Positions 1 through 8,406 of a stretch of DNA of 26,516 bases are shown here, piece after piece. Position 1 is the stretch's first letter. The number at the start of each line of letters is the position of its first letter. The notes beneath the pieces were generated by a model. The model did not search any database, had not been told where the DNA came from, and was given only the letters and a program-made list of their open reading frames with translations. Source of the stretch: Dehalococcoidia bacterium (GTDB taxonomy: Bacteria; Chloroflexota; Dehalococcoidia; Dehalococcoidales; E44-bin46); assembly GCA_004376105.1 (NCBI GenBank), contig SOKA01000087.1, forward strand, positions 1-26,516. The letters run 5' to 3'. Position numbers and translations under genes: made by a program.

Positions 1-10
1 CCCATCCCTC

Positions 11-55
11 CCCCTCATGATAGGAATATATATCCATATCATGGAGAGGGGGACA
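11..55. repeat. Imperfect inverted repeat / terminator-like hairpin upstream of purD
   Basis: CCCCCTC followed by ATGATA near the left edge can pair with TATCAT and GAGGGGG around 37-52, with a small GGA bulge and an AT-rich loop. It is followed by a purine-rich stretch (CAAAGGGGGTGAGG). It could be the terminator of a gene lying left of the window, or one copy of a dispersed C/G-rich intergenic repeat. One copy alone cannot decide between these. Confidence 0.4.
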
Positions 56-99
56 AAGGGGGTGAGGTTGATAAAGACTATAATACTAAGAGGTGAACT

Positions 100-1371
100 C
101 TGAAGGTATTGGTTGTTGGTGGAGGGGCTAGGGAGCATACCCTGGTCTGGAAGCTAGCCCAGAGCCCCAAAGTTAAGGAGATTTATGCGGCTCCGGGTAA
201 TTCCGGCACGGCTCAAATTGCCCATAACCTGGATATTAAACCTACTGATATAGAGTCACTGGCTAAAGTAGCCCAGGAAAAGGGAGTTGAGCTTGTCGTT
301 GTCGGACCAGAGGCACCTCTAGCTAATGGCATTGTTGACCACTTTCAAAATATAGGTATGCCTATCTTTGGTCCCATTAAGGCAGCTACCAAGATAGAAT
401 CGAGCAAGGTATTCGCCAAGGAGTTGATGCAAAAGTATAATATTCCCTGCGCTCAAAGCACCAGCTTTTCTGAATATACTCAGGCAAAGGAATATATCCG
501 ACAACACTCACCTCCTATTGTAATTAAGGCAGACGGGCTAGCCGCAGGCAAGGGGGTAACCGTAGTCGATTCAATCCCACAAGCCTTAAATGCTCTGGCC
601 AACATCATGGAGGCTAGAGCCTTTGGGGCTGCTGGTGATAAGGTAATTATTGAGGAGCGCCTATCCGGGGAAGAGGTGAGTTGTTTCGCCTTTACCGATG
701 GCAAAACCGTCATCCCTATGGTATCGGCTTGCGATTATAAGCCAGTATATGATGGAGACCAGGGTCCCAATACCGGTGGTATGGGCAGTTACAGTCCGCC
801 TCACTTCCTTAATCCGGCACTGTCCCAAAAAATAACGGAAACCATCCTTGAACCAGCGGTAAAGGCTATGGCTCGAGAGAAAAGACCTTACCAAGGTGTC
901 CTTTATGGCGGCTTAATAGTTAACAAAGACGAACCAAAGGTGCTAGAATTTAATGCCAGGTTTGGTGACCCAGAAGCCCAGGTTACCCTGCCACTGCTCA
1001 AAACCGACCTAGTAGATATTCTGCTGGCAGTGATTAACGGTAACCTCGACCAGATGAATATAGAATGGAGTGAGGATGCCTGTGTTGGGGTGGTAATGGC
1101 CTCAGCCGGATACCCCGGTAGCTATAAGACAGGCTTCCCCATTAGTGGACTGAATGATTTAGATAAAGATATCTTGGTATTTCACTCCGGAACCAAGGTA
1201 GTTTCAGAACCGTGGCAGGTATTGACTAATGGAGGACGGGTGCTTACTGTAGTCGCTACCGGTAAGACCATTGCCGAAGCTAGAGAAAAGGTTTATAACA
1301 ATATTACACGAATTCACTTTGACGGTTGCCATTATCGTAAAGATATCGCTGAGATAAGGAGAAGCCAGTAA
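100..1371 (+). CDS. purD: Phosphoribosylamine--glycine ligase (GAR synthetase)
   Basis: Catalyses the ATP-dependent joining of glycine to 5-phosphoribosylamine, the second step of de novo purine synthesis, in the cytosol. The protein has the PurD N-terminus VVGGGAREH, then the ATP-grasp region with ADGLAAGKGV, GPNTGGMGSYSP and the C-terminal LEFNARFGDPEAQ metal/ATP motif. Length (423 aa) is normal for the family. The start is placed at CTG (100): it restores the usual opening M-K-V-L-V-V-G-G-G and lies 4-5 nt after AGGTGA (91-96). The first conventional in-frame start, TTG at 109, would lose three conserved residues and is farther from the ribosome-binding site. It is the first gene of purD-E-B-C inside this window; whether the operon begins further left cannot be seen. 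Function is secure; the CTG start is inference. Confidence 0.96.
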   Translation: MKVLVVGGGAREHTLVWKLAQSPKVKEIYAAPGNSGTAQIAHNLDIKPTDIESLAKVAQEKGVELVVVGPEAPLANGIVDHFQNIGMPIFGPIKAATKIESSKVFAKELMQKYNIPCAQSTSFSEYTQAKEYIRQHSPPIVIKADGLAAGKGVTVVDSIPQALNALANIMEARAFGAAGDKVIIEERLSGEEVSCFAFTDGKTVIPMVSACDYKPVYDGDQGPNTGGMGSYSPPHFLNPALSQKITETILEPAVKAMAREKRPYQGVLYGGLIVNKDEPKVLEFNARFGDPEAQVTLPLLKTDLVDILLAVINGNLDQMNIEWSEDACVGVVMASAGYPGSYKTGFPISGLNDLDKDILVFHSGTKVVSEPWQVLTNGGRVLTVVATGKTIAEAREKVYNNITRIHFDGCHYRKDIAEIRRSQ

Positions 1372-1398
1372 AGGGATGCTTGAAGGGAGGTAGATAAT

Positions 1399-1863
1399 AT
1401 GCCATTAGTCGCCATAGTCATGGGTAGTAAATCAGATGCTGAATTAATGCGGCCAGCACTGGAAGTATTAAATAAGCTTGGTATTGATTATGAAGTGTCT
1501 GTAATATCAGCCCACCGTAACCCAGAAAAAGCTCGGCAATTTGGGCTAGCTGCCCAAGGTCGGGGGATTGAGGTCATAATTGCCGCTGCCGGTGGGGCAG
1601 CTCATCTTCCCGGGGTTCTGGCTAGCTGGACTACCTTGCCTGTTATAGGTGTGCCACTAGCTACCAGCGAACTGGAGGGCATTGATGCCCTCTACTCCAT
1701 AGTTCAGATGCCAGCCGGAATACCTGTAGCCTGCATGGCCATAGGCACGGCTGGGGCTAAGAATGCTGCCTACCTAGCTGCCGAAATTCTATCTCTAAAG
1801 CATGATAAAGTACGAAAAGCCTACGAAAAATATAGAAGTGCTTTACAAGGAAGCGACAGATGA
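1399..1863 (+). CDS. purE: N5-carboxyaminoimidazole ribonucleotide mutase (PurE)
   Basis: Rearranges N5-CAIR to CAIR in purine synthesis. The 154-aa length, the N-terminal MGSKSD phosphate-binding motif, SAHRNPE and AAAGGAAHLPGVLA are typical of PurE; the SAHR and GGAAHLPG segments build the active site of the octamer. GGGAGG about 10 nt ahead supports the ATG. The gene follows purD by 27 nt and overlaps purB at ATGA, so translation of purB is probably coupled. A class I PurE normally needs PurK to make N5-CAIR; no purK lies in this window, so it is encoded elsewhere or this enzyme acts directly on AIR as class II enzymes do. Sequence reading alone does not settle the class. Confidence 0.95.
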   Translation: MPLVAIVMGSKSDAELMRPALEVLNKLGIDYEVSVISAHRNPEKARQFGLAAQGRGIEVIIAAAGGAAHLPGVLASWTTLPVIGVPLATSELEGIDALYSIVQMPAGIPVACMAIGTAGAKNAAYLAAEILSLKHDKVRKAYEKYRSALQGSDR

Positions 1864-3215
1864 TTGAGCGATATTCTAGACCACAAATGAAAAGGGTCTG
1901 GTCAGACGAGAATAAGTTTGCTAAGTGGCTTGAGGTAGAGATTGCTGTCTGTGAGGCATGGGCTGAGTTAGATGTTATTCCCAGAGAAGCTGTGCCTAAG
2001 ATAAAGCTGGCTCGCCTTAATCTTAAGCGCATGGAGGAGATTCTCAAAGAGACTTACCACGATATGACTGCCTTCCTTGGTTCTGTGGCGGAGAGCCTAG
2101 GTGATGAATCGCGTTTTATTCATCTTGGTCTTACCTCTTCTGATGTAATAGATACTGCTCTCAGCTTGCAGCTAGTTGAGGCAACGGAGATACTCAATCA
2201 AGATATAAAAGAACTCATCTCAGTATTGGCACAAAAGGCAATAAAACATAAATATACAGCTATGATAGGTCGCACCCACGGCGTCCATGCCGAACCACTT
2301 TCCTTCGGTTTAAAGCTAGCCCTATGGATTGAGGAGATGAAGCGCAACAGGCAAAGGCTCTCCGAAGCCAAGAAAGCTATCGCTACCGGTAAGATTTCAG
2401 GAGCCGTAGGCACCTATGCTACCCTATCCCCTAAGGTTGAAGAGAGGGCTTGTGCCAGATTAGGGCTTGCCCCAGCCCCGGTATCAAGCCAGATTTTGCA
2501 ACGCGACCGCCACGCTCAATTCACTACCACTTTAGCTATAATCGCTAGTTCCCTGGAGAAATTCGCTACCGAGATTAGGGGGCTACAACGAACTGAGACT
2601 CACGAGGTAGAAGAACCCTTTGCAGCAACCCAGACCGGCTCTTCAGCTATGCCCCACAAACGTAATCCTGAACTTTGTGAACGAATCTGTGGCTTAGCCC
2701 GATTGGTAAGAGGCTATGCTCTAACCTCAATGGAAAATATCACTCTGTGGCATGAACGAGACATCAGCCACTCCTCTACTGAGCGTATCATCCTGCCTGA
2801 CTCCTGCCTTCTCCTAGATTACTCCCTCGCCCTTTTCACATCAGTAATGAAGGAGCTGCAAATCTATCCCCAAAGGATGAAACGGAATATAGGACTTACC
2901 AAAGGCTTAATTTTCTCCCAGCGAGTAATGCTAGCTCTTATAGACAAAGGATTAAGTCGGCAAAAAGCCTATGAACTGGTGCAACGAAATGCTATGAAAG
3001 CATCGAAGGGAAATAAAAACTTCCTCAGCCTGCTCAAGGCTGACCCTGAGGTTACTGCCACTCTGCCACCAGAAGAGCTTGAGCCGCTGTTCGACTATCA
3101 ATACTACTTGCGTTACATCGACGAGATTTTTAAACGGTTGGGCTTAACTGAAGCCCAATGGAAAGAGAGACCTGGTCTGGTTGAGCCTACAGAACCAGCT
3201 CCTAAAACAATATGA
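1860..3215 (+). CDS. purB: Adenylosuccinate lyase
   Basis: Removes fumarate from SAICAR and from adenylosuccinate, serving both IMP synthesis and the IMP-to-AMP branch. It is a member of the fumarase/aspartase superfamily. Visible hallmarks are TSSDVIDTA (about residues 90-100), GRTHGVHAEP with the conserved His near residue 138, and the superfamily signature GSSAMPHKRNP near residue 262, which carries the mobile catalytic serine loop. Length (451 aa) is typical of the shorter bacterial form. The ATG start overlaps the purE stop (ATGA), and the 3' end overlaps purC in the same way, so the three genes are likely translationally coupled. Confidence 0.96.
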   Translation: MIERYSRPQMKRVWSDENKFAKWLEVEIAVCEAWAELDVIPREAVPKIKLARLNLKRMEEILKETYHDMTAFLGSVAESLGDESRFIHLGLTSSDVIDTALSLQLVEATEILNQDIKELISVLAQKAIKHKYTAMIGRTHGVHAEPLSFGLKLALWIEEMKRNRQRLSEAKKAIATGKISGAVGTYATLSPKVEERACARLGLAPAPVSSQILQRDRHAQFTTTLAIIASSLEKFATEIRGLQRTETHEVEEPFAATQTGSSAMPHKRNPELCERICGLARLVRGYALTSMENITLWHERDISHSSTERIILPDSCLLLDYSLALFTSVMKELQIYPQRMKRNIGLTKGLIFSQRVMLALIDKGLSRQKAYELVQRNAMKASKGNKNFLSLLKADPEVTATLPPEELEPLFDYQYYLRYIDEIFKRLGLTEAQWKERPGLVEPTEPAPKTI

Positions 3216-4129
3216 GTATTAGCCCCTCAGTCTTGATAAATACAAACCTGCCCCTCCCCCTATTTTTCCGGGGCAAGGTGCGGGATACCTATGACCTGGG
3301 TAACCTGTTACTCATTGTGGCTACCGACCGAATCTCAGCCTTTGACTCTGTTCTACCCTGCGGTATTCCCGATAAGGGTTGGGTGCTTAATCAACTCTCG
3401 GCTTTCTGGTTCAACAAGACCAAAAATCTAGTGCCCAATCATTTGATAGAAACAGTTGATGATGTTCACTGCCTTGATTCTTACCTCCCTACCGAAAGCC
3501 ACTTTCATTACCCTTCTTACCTTAATGGACGGTCTATGATTGTTAAAAAAGTAAAGCGCATTCCTATTGAATGTGTGGTGCGTGGTTACCTCTCAGGGTC
3601 AGCCTGGGTAGAATATCAGAAGTGGGGCACTATTTCCAGGGAATCACTACCTAAAGGCTTAAAGGAAAGCCAGGAATTGCCCCAACCATTATTTACCCCT
3701 ACCACCAAGGCAGAAACTGGGCATGATCAGCCGCTTAGTATAGATGAGATGAAGAGGTTGGTGGGTAAAGCTATAGCTGAAGAAATGAAGGAGAAAAGCC
3801 TGGCCATTTATAGCTACGCGCGAACCTACGCCAGAGCCAGAGGTATTATCATTGCTGATACCAAGATGGAATTTGGGCTGGACAAAGGTAAGCTTATCCT
3901 TATTGATGAACTACTGACCCCAGACTCAAGCCGATTTTGGGATGCCGAGCTTTATAAAATTGGACAATCCCAACCCAGCTATGACAAGCAACCAGTTCGT
4001 GACTGGCTTGTCCAGTCAGGTTGGAATAAGGAGCCACCAGCCCCCATGCTACCAATGAAGGTTATTGAGGCTACCACTAAAAGATACCAGCGGGCTTACC
4101 GCAAATTAACCGGTAGGAAATTAAGATAA
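3212..4129 (+). CDS. purC: Phosphoribosylaminoimidazole-succinocarboxamide synthase (SAICAR synthetase)
   Basis: Condenses CAIR with aspartate using ATP to give SAICAR, the substrate of the purB product encoded just upstream. The protein opens with the nucleotide-binding segment FRGKVRDTYDLG and continues with ATDRISAFD and PIECVVRGYLSGSAW, all typical of SAICAR synthetase. The C-terminal ELLTPDSSRFW is the other family signature. At 305 aa it is the longer, yeast-ADE1-like version rather than the roughly 240-aa enterobacterial form. ATG overlaps the purB stop, and a strong terminator follows about 38 nt after the stop. Confidence 0.96.
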   Translation: MSISPSVLINTNLPLPLFFRGKVRDTYDLGNLLLIVATDRISAFDSVLPCGIPDKGWVLNQLSAFWFNKTKNLVPNHLIETVDDVHCLDSYLPTESHFHYPSYLNGRSMIVKKVKRIPIECVVRGYLSGSAWVEYQKWGTISRESLPKGLKESQELPQPLFTPTTKAETGHDQPLSIDEMKRLVGKAIAEEMKEKSLAIYSYARTYARARGIIIADTKMEFGLDKGKLILIDELLTPDSSRFWDAELYKIGQSQPSYDKQPVRDWLVQSGWNKEPPAPMLPMKVIEATTKRYQRAYRKLTGRKLR

Positions 4130-4166
4130 GCTTTTAGTATTACCTTCTTTACTTTATTGCTGGAAC

Positions 4167-4221
4167 AAGGAGGAATATAGCACCATTTATAGTAAGCATG
4201 GTGCTATATTCCTCCTTTTTT
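4167..4221. terminator. Rho-independent terminator after purC, facing hisB
   Basis: A perfect 19-bp stem, AAGGAGGAATATAGCACCA (4167-4185) with its complement at 4199-4217, encloses a 13-nt loop and runs into T4-6 on the + strand. It sits between the convergent purC and hisB genes. The + strand tail is the better one. The left flank (AAC on the + strand) gives only a weak GTT on the minus strand, so any termination of the his operon here would be less efficient. Confidence 0.9.
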
Positions 4222-4233
4222 AGAAGTTTATGC

Positions 4234-4824
4234 TTAGTGCTCTAGTAATTCCTTAGTGCTGGGTAGTTCACCACTAATCCGCTCATCAATTGTGGTAGCT
4301 GTATCTAAGGCTCTGCCTAGGGCTTTAAACAGGGCTTCTGCCTTGTGATGGTCATTGACGCCATATAATATTTTGGCATGGAGATTAAGCCTGGCTTCAA
4401 GGGCAAAGGACTCAAGGAAGTGACGAATAAGGTCGGTGGCAAACCCACTCATATCATTCTCGCTAAAGGGCAGGTCTAGCACAGTATATCCCCTGCCACC
4501 AATATCCACTGCTACCAGAGCTAAAGCATCCTCCATAGGCACGGCAGCATTAGCCATTCTGACAATGCCCCGTTTCTCCCCCAGGGCTTCACCGAAGGCT
4601 CTGCCTAAACAAATGGCAACATCCTCTACCAAGTGATGCTGGTCGTCCCCTGTGGCCGAAATCTTTATGTCAAATACACCGTGCCGGGCAAGCTGAGCCA
4701 ACAGGTGGTCAAACATTATAATCCCGGTATTCGTCTCACATTTACCACTACCATCAATATTAAGCTCCAAGCTGATATTGGTCTCTTTAGTCTGCCGTTT
4801 GACAATAGATACTCTATTAGCCAC
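4234..4824 (-). CDS. hisB: Imidazoleglycerol-phosphate dehydratase
   Basis: Dehydrates imidazoleglycerol phosphate to imidazole-acetol phosphate, the sixth step of histidine synthesis, using Mn. The 196-aa monofunctional protein shows the paired metal-binding motifs of the family: FDHLLAQLARHG, then DDQHHLVEDVAICLGRAFG, and near the C-terminus GVNDHHKAEALFKALGRAL. There is no fused HisN phosphatase domain. The start overlaps the end of hisC by 8 nt, so it is the distal gene of the minus-strand his operon and converges on purC. Confidence 0.97.
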   Translation of the reverse strand: MANRVSIVKRQTKETNISLELNIDGSGKCETNTGIIMFDHLLAQLARHGVFDIKISATGDDQHHLVEDVAICLGRAFGEALGEKRGIVRMANAAVPMEDALALVAVDIGGRGYTVLDLPFSENDMSGFATDLIRHFLESFALEARLNLHAKILYGVNDHHKAEALFKALGRALDTATTIDERISGELPSTKELLEH

Positions 4825-5926
4825 CTATCTCCTCCTCTAGTTCTTGCAATGCTTTAACCAAGGCATCGGTATGCTCTGGTTTACCCACACTAATACGGAT
4901 AGAATTTCGTAGTAGTGGCCTGTCAAAGTAACGAACCAGTATACCCTTATTTCGCAATTTTTGCTGAAGTTGGCTTGCCTTGCCATTTAGAACTGAGCAG
5001 AAAATAAAATTAGCTTGTGAAGGGAAGGGTTTTAAGAATTTCAGCTTCTCTAACTCAGTAAAAAGCCTCTCCCTCTCAGCAACTATAGCCTTTACCCTGC
5101 TCATCAAATAATCAATATCCTTTAGCGATTCTCGGACAGCAACTAAAGCAGCTGCATTTATATTATACGGAAGCTTAATCTTCATTAGGTAATCGGCAAT
5201 TTCAGACGGGAAAATACCATAACCAATCCTCAGACCAGCCAGCCCTGCCCATTTACTGAACGTCCGTAGCACCATCAAGTTTCTATACTGCCTAACCAGT
5301 GGAGCCACCGTTTCTCCAGCAAATTCAACATAGGCTTCATCCACTAATACGGGCAGCCCGGTATCAACTAGCTCAACTATATCATCCTGGCAGGTCATAT
5401 TTCCGGTAGGGTTATTAGGACTATCCACCAGTATTATCTTAGTTCTTTTGTTTATCGCTGCCTTTACTACATTGACATTGACAGCAAAATCTTTATCCCT
5501 AGGCGCCTCAACCAGCTTACCATTATACATCTCCGCGCTGAAACGAAACATGGTGAAGGCCGGTACACAAATTACCACCTCGTCTCCCGGTTCAACAAAC
5601 AAACGCAAAATAAGATCTATTAGGTCGCCACTACCACTACCAGCCACGATATGTTCAGCGCCAATACCGGCATACCCTTGCAAGAGCTTCCTGAGCTCTG
5701 TTTGCCCGGCATCAGGGTAGATACTTAAATAAGGATGAGTAGCCAGAGCCTGGTTTACTCTTGGCGAACAGCCATAGGGATTCTCATTGGCGTCTAGCTT
5801 GATGATACTTGCTACAGGAACTTCAACCTTCCCCTCTAGTGTCTCCGGGAACGTGCTGGCAGCATAACCACTAAAGGTAATCAAATCAGACCGTATAAAT
5901 CTCTCTATTCCTGCTCCTTCAATCAT
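4817..5926 (-). CDS. hisC: Histidinol-phosphate aminotransferase
   Basis: PLP-dependent transaminase that converts imidazole-acetol phosphate, the hisB product, to histidinol phosphate. Family features in order: KLDANENPYG near residue 43, SPNNPTGN in the middle, and the PLP lysine in RTFSKWAGLAGLRIGY (about Lys225), followed by the C-terminal RISVG arginine segment. 369 aa is normal. GGAG directly ahead of the ATG is a usable though close ribosome-binding site. It overlaps hisB. Upstream are 236 bp with a structured element and then the AOR gene, so hisC-hisB are separated from hisZ-G-D by a foreign cassette and may need their own promoter or read-through. Confidence 0.96.
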   Translation of the reverse strand: MIEGAGIERFIRSDLITFSGYAASTFPETLEGKVEVPVASIIKLDANENPYGCSPRVNQALATHPYLSIYPDAGQTELRKLLQGYAGIGAEHIVAGSGSGDLIDLILRLFVEPGDEVVICVPAFTMFRFSAEMYNGKLVEAPRDKDFAVNVNVVKAAINKRTKIILVDSPNNPTGNMTCQDDIVELVDTGLPVLVDEAYVEFAGETVAPLVRQYRNLMVLRTFSKWAGLAGLRIGYGIFPSEIADYLMKIKLPYNINAAALVAVRESLKDIDYLMSRVKAIVAERERLFTELEKLKFLKPFPSQANFIFCSVLNGKASQLQQKLRNKGILVRYFDRPLLRNSIRISVGKPEHTDALVKALQELEEEIGG

Positions 5927-6030
5927 TCTCCGCCCCCTAAGCTAAAACCAGTTAAACATCTACACATTTTAACACGAATTCATAGATTATCCCAAAGGAC
6001 AACTTGCCGAGTTGTTGACAAGGGTAGATT

Positions 6031-6093
6031 AAAGAAAGGGGTCGCCAACTCGACTCAGTCCAAGAACCGTTACCATGCTTCTGGCGACCCCTT
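6031..6093 (-). terminator. Long-stem hairpin after the AOR gene (minus-strand terminator candidate)
   Basis: AAGGGGTCGCCA (6036-6047) and TGGCGACCCCTT (6082-6093) form a perfect 12-bp GC-rich stem with a 34-nt loop. Read on the minus strand, the stem is followed by TCTTT, so it could terminate AOR transcription ahead of hisC. A larger 9-bp inverted repeat, AAAGGACAA (5994-6002) and TTGTCCTTT (6110-6118), brackets it. A large loop and short T-run make it a moderate rather than certain terminator. Confidence 0.55.
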
Positions 6094-6162
6094 AGTAAGG
6101 AACATTAATTTGTCCTTTTAATACTCTCACGGAGTGAATCTCGGCTCCTTTTTCAGGTAAAG

Positions 6163-7983
6163 CTACATTTTTAACCCGAGCTCCTCCAGCTTCTCCTTGG
6201 TTGGCACTCCTTCTTTATCCCAACCCCTCAATTTGTAGTATTCAGGGAGCATTCGGTCAAGTTCAAACACTTCACCCTTAGACGGTCCAGATGGTATTGG
6301 CTCTTTAAGCAGTCTCAGCGGAAGGGTATCGTCTTTCTTAGTAAGTCCTGCCTTTAAGTTGAAAAGCCTCTCCAGGTTATTTATCCGCTCTCCGGCTTTC
6401 AGGAGCTCCTCATCAGAATATGGTATCCCGGTTATCGCCCTTAGTATTGAGCCATAATCAGAAACATATCCCAGAGCAAACCAGGTAAATAGACACATCC
6501 CCGCTGAATCAATAGCTCCTGCAGTAAAGTCCTGCATATGCTTGGTCAGCGCTGCCTTCCCCTCATACTGTAGCCTATCCATCGGTTCCGGCCAGCCCAC
6601 AACCTCAGCGCCAATGGTGTATCCCCTGACATGACAGGCTCCCCGGTTTGAGGTGGCATAGTTAAGCCCCATGCCCTTAAATGCCCTCGGGTCGTATGCT
6701 GGTATTTCCTGTTTCTTGGAACTCATTGACAGCTCGGGATGACCATAATGCTCAGCCAGCCGATACGAACCTTCAGCCAACAAATCCCCGACGATACCTT
6801 CTCTCTCGCCCATTATTTGCACCAATTTAACTACAGCATCACCATCACCAAACCTCATCGGGAAGGGCACGTCCCTCTCCGGTATATATCCCTTCTCATA
6901 GAGCTCCATGGCGCAGGCAATGGTGACACCAGCCGAAATTCCATCAAGCCCATATTCATTACACAGATAGTGAGCATAGGTAATGGCATTCAGGTCATGA
7001 ACACCACACATCAAGCCCAGTGCCCAGGTCGTCTCATATTCGGGACCTTCTCCATGATGCCCCTTGTACTTTCCTTCTTTTATCTCGGTGACTCTGCCGC
7101 AGGCAATGGGGCAGGCAGCGCAGGCCCACTTCTTTATCAGAATCTTGTCAGCTATTTCCTCCCCGCCAGTAACACCAGCATCGGCATCGTAGGCATCCTG
7201 GGCATTTCTGACCGGGTAACCACCACGCTCATTTATAACATTAACCATGTTAGCCGTGCCTAATTTTGGCAGGACCACGCTAGTTATCTTGCTTTCTCTC
7301 ACTAGCTTCCGCGCTTGGGCTATCGCCTTCTTGGCTTCTTCTGGGTCAAAAAGCTCGACCTTCTTGGTTCCCCTGGCCGCTATCCCGAGGAAGTTCTTGC
7401 TACCCAGAACTGTCCCCACCCCGCTCCTACCCGCCGCCCGACAGGCATCAACCATAATGTTAGCAATTCGGGACAGCTTAACTCCAGCCGGACCAATATT
7501 CGCCACCCTAGCTTTTGGATCAGTCTCTTGCTTTATTACTTGTTCAACTTCAGCCGTCTTTTTCCCCCACAGTTTCTGAGCATCTCTTATTTCAATGCTG
7601 CCATCATTAATCCAGAGATAAACCGGCTTCTCTGCCTTGCCCTCAATAATAACCATATCATAGCCTGCCCGCTTAAGTTCCGGCCCAAAGAAGCCGCCAA
7701 CATTGGAGCAGGCAATAGTACCAGTCTCAGCGCCTTTAGTTATTACCATGCTTCTTCCTGATGTCGGAGCATTAGAGCCACCGATCGGTCCAGTGGCAAT
7801 AACTACTTTATTCTCCGGGGCAAGGGGGTCAATTTTGGGGTCTACCTCGTCGTAGATTATCTTACTCCCATAACCCCTGCCCCCAATGAAGAGCCTTGCC
7901 CACTCTTCATTAATCTTCTCCCTTTTTATCTCCCCAGTTGATAGATTTACTCTGGCGATTACACCAGCAAACCCTTTTATCAT
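6163..7983 (-). CDS. Aldehyde:ferredoxin oxidoreductase, tungsten-pterin family
   Basis: Oxidises aldehydes to carboxylic acids and reduces ferredoxin, using a tungsten bis-pyranopterin centre and one [4Fe-4S] cluster, in the cytosol. At 606 aa it matches the AOR family. The cluster ligands are clear: CAACPIAC at residues 288-295 plus Cys497 in SAGMCLFTWF, the same spacing as the classical AOR cluster. Pterin-binding segments are seen in GPIGGSNAPTSGRS near the N-terminus and in GMGLNYATSNRGACH. An excellent ribosome-binding site (AAAGGAGGTG, 6 nt before ATG) fixes the start. It is the last gene of a ThiF-MoaD-AOR cassette that interrupts the his operon. Substrate cannot be deduced; metal choice (W rather than Mo) is from family knowledge. 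Confidence 0.95.
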   Translation of the reverse strand: MIKGFAGVIARVNLSTGEIKREKINEEWARLFIGGRGYGSKIIYDEVDPKIDPLAPENKVVIATGPIGGSNAPTSGRSMVITKGAETGTIACSNVGGFFGPELKRAGYDMVIIEGKAEKPVYLWINDGSIEIRDAQKLWGKKTAEVEQVIKQETDPKARVANIGPAGVKLSRIANIMVDACRAAGRSGVGTVLGSKNFLGIAARGTKKVELFDPEEAKKAIAQARKLVRESKITSVVLPKLGTANMVNVINERGGYPVRNAQDAYDADAGVTGGEEIADKILIKKWACAACPIACGRVTEIKEGKYKGHHGEGPEYETTWALGLMCGVHDLNAITYAHYLCNEYGLDGISAGVTIACAMELYEKGYIPERDVPFPMRFGDGDAVVKLVQIMGEREGIVGDLLAEGSYRLAEHYGHPELSMSSKKQEIPAYDPRAFKGMGLNYATSNRGACHVRGYTIGAEVVGWPEPMDRLQYEGKAALTKHMQDFTAGAIDSAGMCLFTWFALGYVSDYGSILRAITGIPYSDEELLKAGERINNLERLFNLKAGLTKKDDTLPLRLLKEPIPSGPSKGEVFELDRMLPEYYKLRGWDKEGVPTKEKLEELGLKM

Positions 7984-8079
7984 TAGGACACCTCCTTTAA
8001 ATTAAAATAGATTTAAGCTTGGATTAATCCAGATTCTTAAGTGTATCTCTAGTAATATATTGAGCTGAAGTTTCAGTTA

Positions 8080-8403
8080 CTAACCGCCACCCACAGGTGG
8101 AAATATTGCCACCATATCCCCGTCCGCAAGTTTAGCATGAATCCCACCCAAAAACTGGATAGGCTCGCCCTCGAGTTCAATACGAACCCCTTCCAAAAAC
8201 TTGATATCCCGTCCATTCTTTAATATCTTTATATAAGGCCTGAGCTTACCAGAACGGTCAAATATCTCCTGACGACGCTGGCGTGAATCGCATAAAAGAT
8301 TTAACAGGTCTTGGATATTAGACCCACTCCCCAGCTCAACTTCTTTTGCCTCACCACCAAATAGCTCTCTAAAGGTGGCAAAGAACTTCACTTTCACCTT
8401 CAT
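8080..8403 (-). CDS. MoaD-like ubiquitin-fold sulfur carrier
   Basis: A 107-aa beta-grasp protein ending in PPVGGG, the exposed C-terminal Gly-Gly tail that is adenylated and thiocarboxylated in MoaD/ThiS carriers. VKFFATFRELFGG at the N-terminus and LADGDMVAIFPPVGGG at the end are characteristic of the archaeal-type MoaD family commonly found near AOR genes. In MoaD the thiocarboxylate supplies the dithiolene sulfur of molybdopterin, the ligand that also holds tungsten in AOR. The gene begins 3 nt after the ThiF-like gene, whose 3' end contains its ribosome-binding site (AGGAGGG), so they are co-expressed. A three-glycine end is acceptable for this subgroup. Confidence 0.9.
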   Translation of the reverse strand: MKVKVKFFATFRELFGGEAKEVELGSGSNIQDLLNLLCDSRQRRQEIFDRSGKLRPYIKILKNGRDIKFLEGVRIELEGEPIQFLGGIHAKLADGDMVAIFPPVGGG

Positions 8404-8406
8404 AAT

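Noticed and set aside
79..84. Perfect TATAAT upstream of purD
   Set aside because: No -35 element at 16-18 nt upstream, and transcription from it would start at the purD ribosome-binding site, leaving almost no leader.
5994..6118. T-box leader for hisCB
   Set aside because: No T-box consensus sequence and no specifier stem; only nested inverted repeats.
6739..7263. 174-codon + strand frame opposite the AOR gene
   Set aside because: Antisense shadow of a clearly conserved enzyme; the product resembles no family and has no start signals.
7984..8079. Molybdenum/tungsten cofactor riboswitch ahead of AOR
   Set aside because: Only 96 nt with short AT-rich palindromes; no multi-stem structure of that class is visible.
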